From Tuctoria greenei (Eukaryota; Streptophyta; Magnoliopsida; Poales; Poaceae), in contig JAYESD010000005.1 in NCBI GenBank assembly GCA_036927565.1, positions 87,212,301 to 87,276,300 of the forward strand: a stretch of DNA of 64,000 nt, given 5' to 3'. The first letter of the stretch is position 1; each line of letters starts with the position of its first letter. Made by a program: the position numbers and the translations under genes. The notes below the pieces were generated by a model. That model saw nothing but the letters and a program-made list of their open reading frames with translations. It ran no database searches and was not told where the DNA came from. This document shows, one piece after another, positions 21,326-32,344 of the stretch.

Positions 21326-24300
21326 CTACAAAGAGAGAGTCCTAGACCCCATGGAAGAATGAGGCAACCTTCTGGGCAACCTCCGACACGCTGGCTTTGG
21401 CGGCTTCTCCCTCTCTGTCGATGGGGCCTTCAAGCATCGGGTCCAGTGGAAGTGAGGGTCCCGTCTTGTGTAGCACGTCAGCATGTACTCTACAACGTTC
21501 TTCGCCAGGGATTGTCCTTCGGTTTCCAGCTGGTCCGCAATGACATCGCCCATCTTGGTGAGCTTGTTCCCCGCCGAGCTCAACGCCTGCAATGCCTGGT
21601 CCAGCTCTAGCTCCGGATCATCCGGACGCACGGGACTAAAACCCATCAGTGTCAGCGCGTCATTGGCTTTGCCCAAGAAGTCCCAAACTTGTTGGGACTC
21701 CGCAGCCCTTGAGCCTCGCATCTCTTCCAAGGATCTCTTGGTCGCCGCAAGCTCCGAATTCTCCTGGGCAAGGCGCTCGACCTCTTTGGTGTTCTGCTGA
21801 ATCTTTTCAGCAACCTGCCTTTTGAGTTTACCGAGCTCCTCCTCCCGGAGGTGTATCTTGTTCCGGCGGTCAACCAGGTCCTTCTCCCGGCCCCGCACTT
21901 TCTTCTCCCTGGCAGCAATTTCATTCTCCCTCGTGGTGAGATCCCTTCCTTGCTGCCAGGCCTTCTTCTCCTCCTTCTCGCAGCGCTCCTCCAGCTTCTT
22001 GGTGCGCTCCGCGAGAGTCTTGTCACCCAGATTCAGCCTGTGAGTGAGCTCCTCCTCCCTCTTCACGAGGTCATCCTGCAGCTCCAGGAGTTTTTGCTCT
22101 TCATCTTTGAGCTTTTTCTCCCGCTCCATAAGAGCCTCCCAGCGCTTGATGAGGCTATCGTGGATGGCGTTGAGCTTCTCTTGGTGTTCATTCGATGCTT
22201 CATTAGCAGCCACATCCTGTTCGTGGATGGCCCAGGATTGGTCGTCAAGGGACCGCGTCACGCTTTCCCTCTCGTCCAGCAGCAGACCCTAGTACTCCAA
22301 CTCCCTTTTCACCCACTCCTTGTCATCAGCCAGCCTCGTCTGCGCCATCTTGGTCTCGAATTGGAACCAGTTGCGCCACCTCCTAAGGGTTTGGCGCTCC
22401 TCCTCGAGGGCCTTGCTGTTGTCGATGGACAACGACAAAGGGATTGGCTCCGGGCCTGCCGGGGTGCTCTCCGCTGGCTCCAGCGGGTTCTCCATGACAA
22501 AAATTGGGTCCCACTCTACAAGAGAGGCCCCCTTAGCTTCCACAGCACTAGGGCTGCCCTCCATGATAGCCTCGACCGCCGCCGAGGAAGGTCCTACAGT
22601 AGAAGTTTCTACCTCCTGAGTCAGCTCCGAAGGTCCCACCGCCAGGTCATCAGCAACTGGTCCCTCAGGTGGAGGACCGACAACTTCATCTTGACACCCT
22701 GGCTCAGGCGCTGTCATATCTGGAACCACCACCTCCGGGGTAGGCGTTGAAGGTTCGGTCGGAGCTGAGGCCACTTTTTGCTCCAACGCTGGAGCCTCCT
22801 CCACCGCCGGTTCAGGCGCTGGTGCTTCGACCGCCATTGGCTCGGGTGCCAGCACTTCTTCGATAACCGGCTCAGGCGCCGGAACTTCATTAAGATCGGG
22901 CTCTACCGCCGGAAGTTCATCAACCACCGGCTCTACCGCTAGGGCTTCATCAACCATCAGCTCCACTGTCAGGGCTTCAACAACATCCGGCTCTAGGGCT
23001 AGAACTGTAGCTACCTCCGACTCTGAGGCTGGAGCGTCCATCATCTCAGCATCCAAACCCAGAGATTCAACCTCTGGGGCTGGTGCCGCTAGTACATCTT
23101 CATTCCCGTGGTCCGGCGCTACCACGGAGCTTCAGGGGATGACTCGAGGTCAAGTACCACGACAGTTGGCACCGGAGCTGCCGCGGCCTGAGCCACCTCT
23201 TCGGGCGGCGCTGGAACTGGAGCCGGAGCCTCCGTCTGCGCAGCATCAGTTGCTGCTGCAAGAACCGGAGCTTCATGCCCTTTCTTGGGTACCCTGTGGA
23301 TGAAGGATGAAGAAACTCAAAATATGGTTACAACAAAGAACAACCAACTAAGGTAAAAAATCAAATTTACTTCGGAAGGCTTTTGCTCCAGCTAGCGCGG
23401 AACCTCTTCACCGGATGCTCGGGACCGGACCCTGACGCCATTGGCGTAGTAGCTCCGGAAGGCTCCCCGGAGGTTGCTGCTACCGTCGGCGTCGCTTGGT
23501 TGAGGCCCCCCTCGACTGAGAAGGACCCCCGGACCTAGAGCCCTTAGTTGGCCCTGGTACCGAAGCAACATAGCCGGAGCTAGTGTCCCGGGGAGATGCC
23601 GATGCTGGAATGGTTGCTGCCGTTGAAGACCTCCCCCTTCGGGGAGAAGGAGCTGCTACGGAAGGAGCAGGTCTGACGGACCTCCCGTCAGAGTGCTTCA
23701 ACTTCCTCTTACGGCTCAAGGGCTTGGCCAATTCTTTGCCCTTGCCCATGACTTCAACTCTCTGTCTTGGGGCGGAAGGGGGACCACCCTTGGAAGCTCC
23801 GGGGATCGCCAATCCGGTGGTCGAACACCTCTCAACTTCACCGAGGTCGTCAAGCACTGGCATCTTCCGTCAAAGCTCCCTACTAAACGCTGCCTCCATG
23901 TTTAGAGGGAGGAAAGCCGCCGATGGAGTCAAGTCATCGCCCTCGACATCGATGCCGTGCTGGAACTTCTTGAGGTGAAGCTCCAAAGCTGCGTCTTCCA
24001 GGTTGGACTTCAAACCGGTCTTGATCCGGTCGTCGTCCATCACGCTATTGAGGACCTAGACGAGCTTCTCCCTCTTCTTCAGCGGAGCCCGCCTGTTGAC
24101 CAGGAAGTTGATGAATACCGCCTGGGGAGTCACCCCTCCTTCCACGCATTGGCGGATCCTGGTCAGGGCAGGGTTGAAGGCGTCTGATAGCACCGGAACT
24201 TCGCTCCAAGCTTCAGTGTCGATGTTGGGGAGGCCTTCGGGCAGCTCCAGCTTCTCGTGCTCCTCTGCTGTAATGATAATCCAATCCTTCTTCCAGTTGT

Positions 24301-24751
24301 CCCACTTGCCAGAAGGGAACAACCTCAAGTACTTGTACGGGCACTTCTTGCACTTCACAAAATAATAGAAGCCAAGGTACTCGTCACTCTTGCCGGTGGT
24401 GTGGGTGGTGAAGAAGGTGCGGAAGAGCTCGACGCAGGGGGGAATACCCACCCACATCTCGCAGAAGTGGACAAAGGTCGACACCAGGAGAATGGAGTGG
24501 GGGCCAAGGTGGTACAGCTGCAGACCATAGAAGTCTAGCAGCATCAAGAGAAAAGTGGAGAAGGGTGGGATCAGTCCCACCATGGCATACGCGGAGAAGT
24601 ACACCATGTCACCGGTGCGCTCCTTCTTGAACAGAAGCTTGCCGACGTGGACCAGGTGGTTGAAGGAGTCACTGGACCACCCCATGAGGGCTCGGACCTT
24701 CTTCAAATCACCGTCGGTCTTAAGATGGCTCTTGCAGAGACCCAACTCCAT
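21326..24751 (-). CDS. Antisense ORF of the Tat element: gypsy-type transposon protein with coiled coil
   Basis: It runs opposite to gag-pol. The N-terminal 230 residues (24751-24056) include FYGLQLYHLGPHSILLVSTF and FVHFCEMWVGIPP, the signature of the 'putative gypsy type transposon' domain (PF04195). A stop at 24056-24058 is followed by the same frame, a second stop near 23872 and a basic RKRKLKH/KRRRR linker to 23480. A frame change near 23490 and a probable 75-bp intron (donor near 23371, acceptor near 23297) lead to an acidic Pro/Ala/Glu-rich repeat (EPVxEE, APEPxVEEAP; 23125-22500). A long heptad coiled coil follows (EKKLKDEEQKLLELQDDLVK and similar, 22260-21500), with one stop at 22289-22291. 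Roughly 1,100 codons with few stops imply past selection. Function unknown; antisense genes are reported for Grande-type elements. Present copy is probably a pseudogene. Confidence 0.7.
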
Positions 24752-25263
24752 CGCAGCACAGTGGGGCGAGAGATGAAAAGCAGGCTAAAGTTCAGAGGAT
24801 TCGAGCACAAGTTCAAATGAAGGCGTAAAGAATCCCCAAACAGTGCGCGCTTTCCTTCTTAAGTAAGCCCCCGCAACGCTTGGATGGAAACCGCAGAGGA
24901 GCCGACGATACAGTTCAAAAACTTCACCCTGCCAATGACAAGGGGGCTCGGGGCCACCCCGATGATCAGGTCGAGATCCATACCCCAAGCAAACAGTTGT
25001 CATACATGAGAAGCGGGAAGCCCGAAGGGGGCGGCCTGACAGGGCGCGTGGAACCGATATAGTTTTCGTATCGAGAACCGGCGACCTTCAATTGCGTGAG
25101 ATCCGCACGCTAAGATCTCACCTGCCACATCTTGGGCAAGCCACGCGGCGATGGTTTAACTGCGAACTACCGCCAACGGCATATCCAAATACCCTTGAAG
25201 ACACGGCTCAAAACCCGAAGGATGGACCCACCTCCGGCAGAATGACTTCATCCAAAAGGTCTC

Positions 25264-25288
25264 TCCCAGAGGTGGGCCCAGGGGCCAC
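25264..25288 (+). other. Polypurine tract region of the Tat element
   Basis: AGAGGTGGGCCCAGGGGCCAC directly precedes the right LTR and is the expected site of plus-strand priming. It is not a pure purine run. Confidence 0.5.
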
Positions 25289-26143
25289 TATCGGTACCCT
25301 GCGTACTGAATACCCCTTGGGACTGCAAAAGGACCAAAGGAACTTCACCTGTCTGAGTTGAAGACCTATGAAGGCCCCACGTGTCATACGAGACCGGACC
25401 TGCCTCCCTTCTATGGTTAGTCCCGATGCTGCCACGTGTATACAGCAACTGAAGCTACGTCCCACACATGGGAAAGATCCGGGCTAAATACCTGCGCGGC
25501 ACCCCCAGACCTAACCTCCAACAGAGGGAAGCTCCGGTACCGACACATGTACAACTACATCGGACCTACCCGTCCCAGATGGTAAGCTCTGTAGCTTCCA
25601 CGTGTCCAACCGCCGGACCTTCAGCCTCAACAATCAGACTGGTGGACCCCCAACTGCTCGGACCCTCAAGGGACAATCAAAGACTTCAAGACCCTATTAA
25701 GTGTCATTAATACCATCTTAATGACACACGATCGGAGGGCCCTTAATACCAGTAACGGCACTGTCAAGGCGCATTACCACACTAGTAAGGGTAATTAAGC
25801 TCATTAATTGTGTATTAAACATCAGTAACCACCAGGGCCACATATCAAGCTAGGCTAACGATGTAACGACTAGTCCTTGTACTATAAAAGGACTGGTCGA
25901 GCGATACACAGAGAGACTTCTTCTAGACTCGACTCTGACACATGCTCACAAGTACTCAGACGCTCAATACAACAACTACACACCCCGTGGAGTAGGGTAT
26001 TACGCTTAGGCGGCCCGAACCACGTAAATTCTTGTGTCAATTTGCCATAGTGTTCTAAATCTCTGCGTGCCCACTACCGAACTACAAACTCTGCGGGCTG
26101 CCAACAGTAGTATCGGGAGAATTGCCAGAACCAAACTCTGACA
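25289..26143 (+). repeat. Right (3') LTR of the Tat element
   Basis: It is 855 bp, with the first dinucleotide mutated to TA (TATCGGTACC) and the end CTCTGACA. It is followed at once by the target duplication GCCAC. Confidence 0.93.
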
Positions 26144-26760
26144 GCCACAAAACAGAATCGTTGCATTAGGAACTTTTGCCATGATTCACCAGTTCGTGGC
26201 GTTAGGATCTATCGCCACGAAACAAAAACATTGCATTAGGAACTTTTGCCATGATTCAACAGTTTGTGGCAATAGGATCTATTGCCACGAAACACAATAG
26301 TTGTATTAGGATTTGTTGCCACAAATCACCAGTTCGTGGTGATAGGATCTATCACAACGAAACACTATCATTGTATTAGGATCTGTTGCCACAAATTACC
26401 GATTCGTGGTGTTAGGATCTATCGCCACGGAAAAGAATCGTTGCATTAGGATCTGTTGCCACAATTCACCAGTTTGTGGCGTTAGGATCTATCACCACGA
26501 AAGCACAATCGTTGCATTCGGAACTTTTGCCACAATTCACCAGTTCGTGGCGATAGGATCTAACATCACGGAACACAATCGTTGCATTAGGAACTTTCAC
26601 CACGATTCACCAGTTCGTGGCGTTATGATCTATCGTCATGGAACACAGTCGTTGCATTACGAACTTTTGCCACGATTCACCAGTTCATGGCGTTAGGGTC
26701 TATTGTCATGAAACACAATTGTTGCATTACGAACTTTTGCCACGATTCACCACGATTCAA
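26144..26760. repeat. Array of ~70-bp repeats, right block
   Basis: This continues the 12626-13210 array. Units read TCGTTGCATTAGGAACTTTT, GCCACGATTCACCAGTTCGT, GGCGTTAGGATCTATCGCCA, with about eight or nine units. It lies directly downstream of the minus-strand CACTA transposase, so a subterminal repeat region of a CACTA element is a reasonable reading; no CACTA terminus was found. Confidence 0.8.
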
Positions 26761-26877
26761 TATTGGCTTGCTTCCAAGCTTGCTGCTAAATAGAATAGAG
26801 GCTTCTATCTTTTCAAAAAAAACTCAAATAGTTCACGTACAGCTAGCTCACACAATACTTATATAAAAAAATCATCA

Positions 26878-27331
26878 TCATTGCATGCCCTCCCCCAATA
26901 TTGGAGGTAAAATACCATTCTTGATATATGTATCATCATCGTCATCGTCGTCATCGTCGTCATCTTCATTTGAAAGAGTAGAAGCATCACCGGTTGCTCC
27001 CTCAATGTCATTCCTATCCCATGTTGTCTGATCCTCATTTATATCAGTAAGTTGTCGATCATCAAATGTCTCAGCCTCCATCGTCTCAGTGACATTATTT
27101 TCACTATCTCCAGGGGGCATGGCAAAAAAGGTTTCATGGCTTCGTTTTAACAACTGTAGCCCATTTAGATTGCTTCACACTTCGAACGTAAAAAACTTGT
27201 TCTGCTTGGGTAGCTAGAATGTAAGGCTCATACTTAAATTGAGAAAGAGTAGTGTCAACATTTATCATCCCACCTTTTGTGATCTTGAGGTAGGAAACGA
27301 CAATGACCCATGTAGCAATAGTTTCATCCAT
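26878..27331 (-). pseudogene. CACTA transposase C-terminal remnant (DUF4216 end plus acidic tail)
   Basis: Minus-strand ORF 27331-27134 includes YEPYILATQAEQVFYVRSV, matching the end of the DUF4216 domain found C-terminal in CACTA TNP2 proteins ('ILASQAxQVFYV'). An overlapping ORF (27153-26878) continues with an acidic tail ending in a run of eleven aspartates coded by a TCATCG-type microsatellite. The middle of the protein is missing: the TNP2 N-terminal half ends at 27324, directly against this piece. Confidence 0.6.
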
Positions 27332-27869
27332 GTTTCAACCACAAGGCGTCAGTGTTTACATGGCAGTATGGACATGCTATCCTACCTTCTGTGTTCCATC
27401 CACATAGTATTGCATATGCTGCAAAATCATTTATTGTCCACAATATAGAAGATCGCATGAGAAATGTCTCTTTCTTTGAACTATCGTATGTTTCAACACC
27501 ATCGAACCATAATTTCAGTAGCTCATCAATCAAAGGCTGCATATACATGTCAATGTTGTTTCCATGTGACTTTGGACTAGGAACTATCATTGACATCATC
27601 CAATAAGGATGCTTCATACACAACCAAGGTGGTAGATTATAAGGGATTAGAATCACAGGCCATGTACTGTAAGAAACATTCATTACTCCAGAAGGATTGA
27701 AACCAACAGATGCTAGCCCAAGTCTTATGTTGCGAGGATCAGATGAGAAATTTGGGTGAATGCTATTAAAATTCTTCCATGCTTTCAAATCTACAGGATG
27801 GCATAATATTTTATCCTCAATACGTTCTTCTTTGTGCCAGCGCATGTTTGATACCATTGATTCTGCCAT
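27324..27869 (-). pseudogene. CACTA TNP2 transposase, N-terminal half
   Basis: The 181-residue ORF contains MRWHKEER, GLASVGFNPSG, WPVILIPYNLPPWLCMKHPY, LIDELLKLWFDGVETYD and a CPYC near its end, a continuous match to the first half of the TNP2 (Transposase_21) domain. It stops after ALWLKHG, the point where the VYxGHRRFL section should follow. That missing section resembles the plus-strand fossil at 10690. TNP2 catalyses CACTA transposition. Confidence 0.85.
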
Positions 27870-28182
27870 ATAAAATCTTTGAAGACTAGGAATAAGAGGG
27901 AAGTATCATAGAATCTTGCATGCTACAAGCTTCTTGGCTTTTCGACAAGGTAATGTCTCTCTTGCATCCCCACTAGTACTATTTTTCTATCTTAATTCAC
28001 CACATTTTGGGCATCGATCCAGCAGAGAATAGTCCTTCCGGAATAACACACAGTCATTGACTCATGCATCGATCTTTTCGAAGCTCAGCCCGAGGTCACA
28101 AACAACTTCCTGAACTTTATCAAGTGTATTAGGAATGCAATGGCCCTCTTGAAGCACATATGAGAATAGTTCAAGGATCAAC
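27870..28182 (-). other. Degenerate middle of the CACTA transposase
   Basis: Sequence between the transposase-associated and TNP2 domains. Short coding-like pieces on the minus strand occur with stops, but there is no clean ORF. Confidence 0.4.
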
Positions 28183-28668
28183 TCACACGCTTTTTTTGCT
28201 CAAACTAGTTAAACACTTTATCTGGTACAACCTAACAATGAAGGATAATTGGGTCACCTTCTCACAACCTGGATACAACTCCTTTTTGGCATCATTTAAT
28301 AAGTCATAGAATGCCTTTGCACACCTAGTTGGCTCCTGCTGGTTTATAGCATTTACTGGATCATTAACATCTGCTGAAGTACCACCATGATCAGTGCCTC
28401 TAAGTAGACTGGACAACATATTTTCCATAGCAGCATCATCATAAATTATCTCCTCATTATTTGCTGATTGCTCATCAATATTTTTCTCAACTCGTTTTTC
28501 TCCATGGTGTACCCAACAAGTATAATCCAATGACATCCCATTACGAAGCAACTGAAGATGAACTTCCTTGTGTGTCCCGTGGCAAATATTACGACATTTC
28601 GTGCAAGGACAAGCCTTAGTTTCTTCTTCACGAGTGCCCTGGAATGCTAAATTCAAAAATGACTTCAT
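28183..28668 (-). pseudogene. CACTA transposase-associated domain
   Basis: The 161-codon ORF begins MKSFLNLAFQGTREEETKACPCTKCRNICHGTHKEVHLQLLRNGM in outline: a CPCxKC...H pattern followed by HLxxxGMxLDYTCWVHHGE. This is the transposase-associated domain (PF13963) at the N-terminus of plant CACTA TNP2 proteins. An acidic linker (NNEEIIYDD...DHGGTSADVND) and YDLLNDAKKELYPGC, a typical TNP2 leader, follow. It lies in the right order upstream of the TNP2 half at 27869. Confidence 0.8.
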
Positions 28669-28828
28669 CCATCATGCCGCTCCTTCGTACGCATGTCTTT
28701 TCCCATCCATGTATTATCTTCTGACTCGCTTTCTACAATTCAATCAGTGTATCCGTAAGAGGATAGAACAACAATAACATTATGTGAGCAATTGTACCTA
28801 GCGCTGTTGCTCCTCCACGTGCGGTGGC

Positions 28829-28970
28829 CGGCGGATGGTCCTCCACGCCGGTGGATGGCGGATGCTCTTCCAAGAGCGTGGCGGCCGGCAGATGCTCATC
28901 CAAGAGCGTGGCGGTCGGCGGATGCTCCTCCAAGAGCGTGGCGGCCGACGGATACTCCTCCAGGCGCGTT
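28829..28970. repeat. 30-bp tandem repeat (about 4.5 copies)
   Basis: The unit CGGATGCTCCTCCAAGAGCG + TGGCGGCCGG repeats at 28859, 28889 and 28919, with degenerate copies at each end. A multiple of three keeps frames open on both strands, producing ORFs such as 29053-28733 and 28824-29225 that I treat as artefacts. Confidence 0.85.
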
Positions 28971-29276
28971 TCGTGCAATCGGGAGAGGGGCCGTTGTGGA
29001 TCGAAGGCTCCAGCAGGGAGGCAGCCAGGACAAAGCGTACGTGTAGCTATCAAAGTAGGCCCAACACTGCACTGGGCCGCTTGTTATTCGTGGGCTGAAA
29101 CTGCACTGAGTCACTTTGTATTCCTGGGCCAAAACTACAAACTGGGACGCTTGGTGTTCGTCCCCATGACGCGTGAGCCCATCTACGGGCGCGTGTCTGG
29201 CTCTGACAATTTGTTATCTAAATAAGCTAATGTAGCAATGGGAGTGGTATTCCGATCAAAATAAAGCATATGCGAC

Positions 29277-32150
29277 TGTTCTAGTCCTTGCAATAATAAC
29301 ATCGCGACTGTTCAGATTTTGGCAGGAAAACAACATGACAAAACGTGAAAAGAAAAAACATCAAAAAAACAAGAACAGAAGCACAACATCACGACTTGGA
29401 TTAATCTGCGTCAATCGATTTCCTGTTTTGGAGTTTCGTTCTCCTGGTTCTTTCACCTTAAATCTCGTACGTAGTACCTAGTTTTTTCTAACATTTTTCT
29501 CTTCCTTTCTTTTCTTTTCTTTTCTAGAGTTCATTGTCTCCACTTTTCTTTTCTTTTCTTTTCTGGAGTTCATTGTCTCCAATCTAGAGGCCCTCAGTGT
29601 GGAAGGTCACACAATTTGAATCACGCACAAAGTGGGTTAAAGGGGAAAATTTGGCATCGTAAAAGGAGATGTTTTTTGATAAAAGGATAAATTTTTAATT
29701 TGACACGGAAAGGGCCCAGCGTATGCAGGGAAAAATTATGCTTATAAAAAACCACGGTTTGCATCCCTCTCGGTTATCGCAACGGCTCGACGTGTACCAT
29801 CGGCTTCACTGGCAGTTTTTTAATTTGACACGGAAAGGGCCCATAGCTTATATAAAAAAAAACATCCGCCCCGTACACGCCTCATACATCTCCCATTCGA
29901 TTTCGACCGGGTGAGCGGACGATGTCGAACGGAGCGTGGCCAAGTCTTGTACGATATCTTTTTTTCAATCGGATGTGTAACAAAAATAGCACGCCTTGCC
30001 TTATATTCTCGTTGCAACGAGCTCAACTTTCTGAGGTGGGACAAATTGTTCACAACTTGTCAAAATCGCTCACACGAATTCGCTACGGACATCGCGCACG
30101 GGGGCAGACGTAGGGAATATGCTGGGTGACCAGTACACAACCTGGGCCCAGCTGGTGCATAGATTGCAAGTGACGAGGATACGATTCCTGGAATTAATCA
30201 TGGCGTTATCCCTGTCATGTCCGGCTATAATACGACCTCATTTGGGTAGGAGTGGATCCACTTCAATCTAAGTGGATTGGAGAGTGTCCGGCAATCATAC
30301 GACCTAGCGTAATAAAGATTTTTGAATCTGATATACTCCTCTTTTTTGGCAATCATTCCAGTCCTAGCAATAATAACATCGCGATTGTTCAGATTTTGGC
30401 AGGAAAACAACATGACAAAACGTGAAAAGAAAAACATCAAAAAAACAAGAACAGAAGCACAACATCACAACTTGGATTAATCTGCGTCAATCAATTTCCT
30501 GTTTTACAGTTTCGTTCTCCAGGCTCTTTCACCTTAAATCTCGTACGTAGTACCTATTTTTTTCTAACATTTTTCTCTTTCTTTTTTTTTATTTTCTTTT
30601 CCGGAGTTCATTATCTCCACTTTTCTTTTCTTTTCTGGAGTTCATTGTCTCTACTCTAGAGGCCCCTGGTGTGGAGGGTCATACAATTCGATTCAAGCCT
30701 GAAGTGGGTTAAAGGGGAAAATTTGGCGTCGTTAAAGGAGATGTTTTTCGATTAAAGGAGAAATTTTTAATTTGACACGCAAAGGGTCGAACGTATGCGG
30801 AGAAAAATTATGCTTATAAAAAACCGCGGTTTGCATCTCTCTCGGTTATCGCATCGGCTCGACGTGTCCCATCGACTTCACTGACAGTTTTTTTATTTGA
30901 CACGGAAAGGGACCAAGGATTATATAAAAAACATCCGCCCCGTACACGCCTCATCCACGTCCCGGTCGACTTCAACCGGGCGAGCGGACGATGTCGAACA
31001 GAGTGTGGCCGAGTCTTGTACGCCATCTTTTTTCAATCGGATGTGTAATGACAATAGCGTGCGTTGCCTTATATTTTCGTTGCAACGATCTCAACTTTCC
31101 GAGGTGGGACAAATCTTTCACAGCTTGTTAAAATCGCTCGCACAAATTCGTTATGGACACCGCGTATAGGAGTAGTGGTAATGATTACACCGCGTATAGG
31201 GGCATTGGGCCAGTGTTACGTTGGGGCCAGTGGTATATAGATGGTGCCAGGATCAGGGAACGGCGATTGAAGACACGAAGGAAGTACGTGGCACCATCTG
31301 AGAATGGTATGTACTTTCTCTCCGGTGCGTCGTTAAAGAAGATGTTTTTTGATAAAAGGAGAAATTTTAATTTGACACACAAAGGGCCCAGCTTATGCGG
31401 GGAAAAATTATGCTTGTAAAAAACCACGGTTTGCATCCCTCTCGGTTATCACAGCGGCTCGACGTGTCCCATCGGCTTCACTGGCAATTTTTTAATTTGA
31501 CAGAGAAAGGGTCCAGGGCTTTATATAAAAACATCCGCCCCGTACACGCCTCCTACACGTTCCGTTTGACTTCGGCCGGGCGAGCGGACGATGTCGAACG
31601 GAGCGTGCAGAAGTGTTGTACGCCATCTTTTTCAATCGGATGTCTGACTATAATAGCGCGCGTTGCCTTATATTCTCGTTGCAACGAGCTCAACTTTGCG
31701 AGGTGGGACAAATTGTTCACAGCTGGTCAAAATCGCTCGCACGAATTCGTTATGGACACCACGTGTGGGGGGGAAGATGTAGGGAATATGCCTGGTGACC
31801 AGTGCACAACCTGGGCCCAGGTGGTGCATAGATTGCAAGTGACGAGGATATGATTCTTGGAATTAATCTTGGCATTATACCTGTCATGTCCGGCCATCAT
31901 ACGACCTCGTTCGTTCATGTGGACACATGTCACTGTCACACAACTGCTTCATCCATCCGTTCATATGGACACATGTCACAAATCTGGAATGGTACGCACA
32001 GCCTTGGATATGCATACGGTATCCATAAAATTGTTTTCCTCATTTGGGTTGGAGTGGATCCACTTCAATCTAAGTGGATTGGAGAGTGTTCGGCCATCAT
32101 ACGACCTAACATAATGAAGATTTTTGAATCTGATATACTCCTCTTTTTTA
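29277..32150. repeat. Threefold direct repeat of a ~1-kb unit
   Basis: Copy 1 (29277-30354) and copy 2 (30355-31173) start with the same CAATAATAACATCGCG and share, in order, TTTTGGCAGGAAAACAACAT, GGGTTAAAGGGGAAAATTTG, TTTAATTTGACACG, TATAAAAAACC, CGGTTTGCATC, GAGCGGACGATGTCGAAC and GAGGTGGGACAAAT. Copy 3 (about 31315-32150) starts part-way in and has an extra ~130 bp (31909-32039). Each copy has TATATAAAA-like boxes and no intact ORF. A 5' piece of this unit also occurs inverted at 50501-50660 and 54128-54365, upstream of paralogues B and C. Confidence 0.8.
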
Positions 32151-32247
32151 ATTCTTATCCTTATGACCACAAGTTGCATTGTCTCAACCAAACACCACGT
32201 AAAACAACAATGACTCAGTGGAATCGGGAACTAGCCAATTAAAATGA

Positions 32248-32338
32248 AAGTCAGCAGTCTCACGGTTCATGGATCGAAACGCGTGCTATCCTTTTTCTTC
32301 TTCCTCTTTTTTATCCATAACCGTGAGACTGCTGAGTT
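32248..32338. repeat. Hairpin, 25-bp arms
   Basis: TCAGCAGTCTCACGGTTCAT and its complement ATAACCGTGAGACTGCTGA are separated by about 40 bp. A related single arm occurs at 48460-48490. Confidence 0.75.
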
Positions 32339-32344
32339 CCATCT

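Larger units (their letters stand above)
13211..26143 (+). mobile_element. Complete Tat-lineage Ty3/gypsy LTR retrotransposon
   Basis: The element is 12,933 bp with 855-bp LTRs at both ends, target duplication GCCAC (13206-13210 and 26144-26148), a primer-binding site after the left LTR, a purine-rich tract before the right LTR, and gag, protease, RT, RNase H, a second archaeal-type RNase H and integrase in that order. The second RNase H and a long 3' region with an antisense ORF place it in the Tat group (RIRE2/Grande relatives). By hand the LTRs differ at about 24 of the first 345 positions (about 7%), mostly transitions. Many stops and frameshifts and two catalytic D-to-N changes make it inactive. 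Confidence 0.93.

Noticed and set aside
28733..29225. Repeat-containing ORFs on both strands near 28.9 kb
   Set aside because: A 30-bp tandem repeat keeps every frame periodic; no start context or domain supports a gene.
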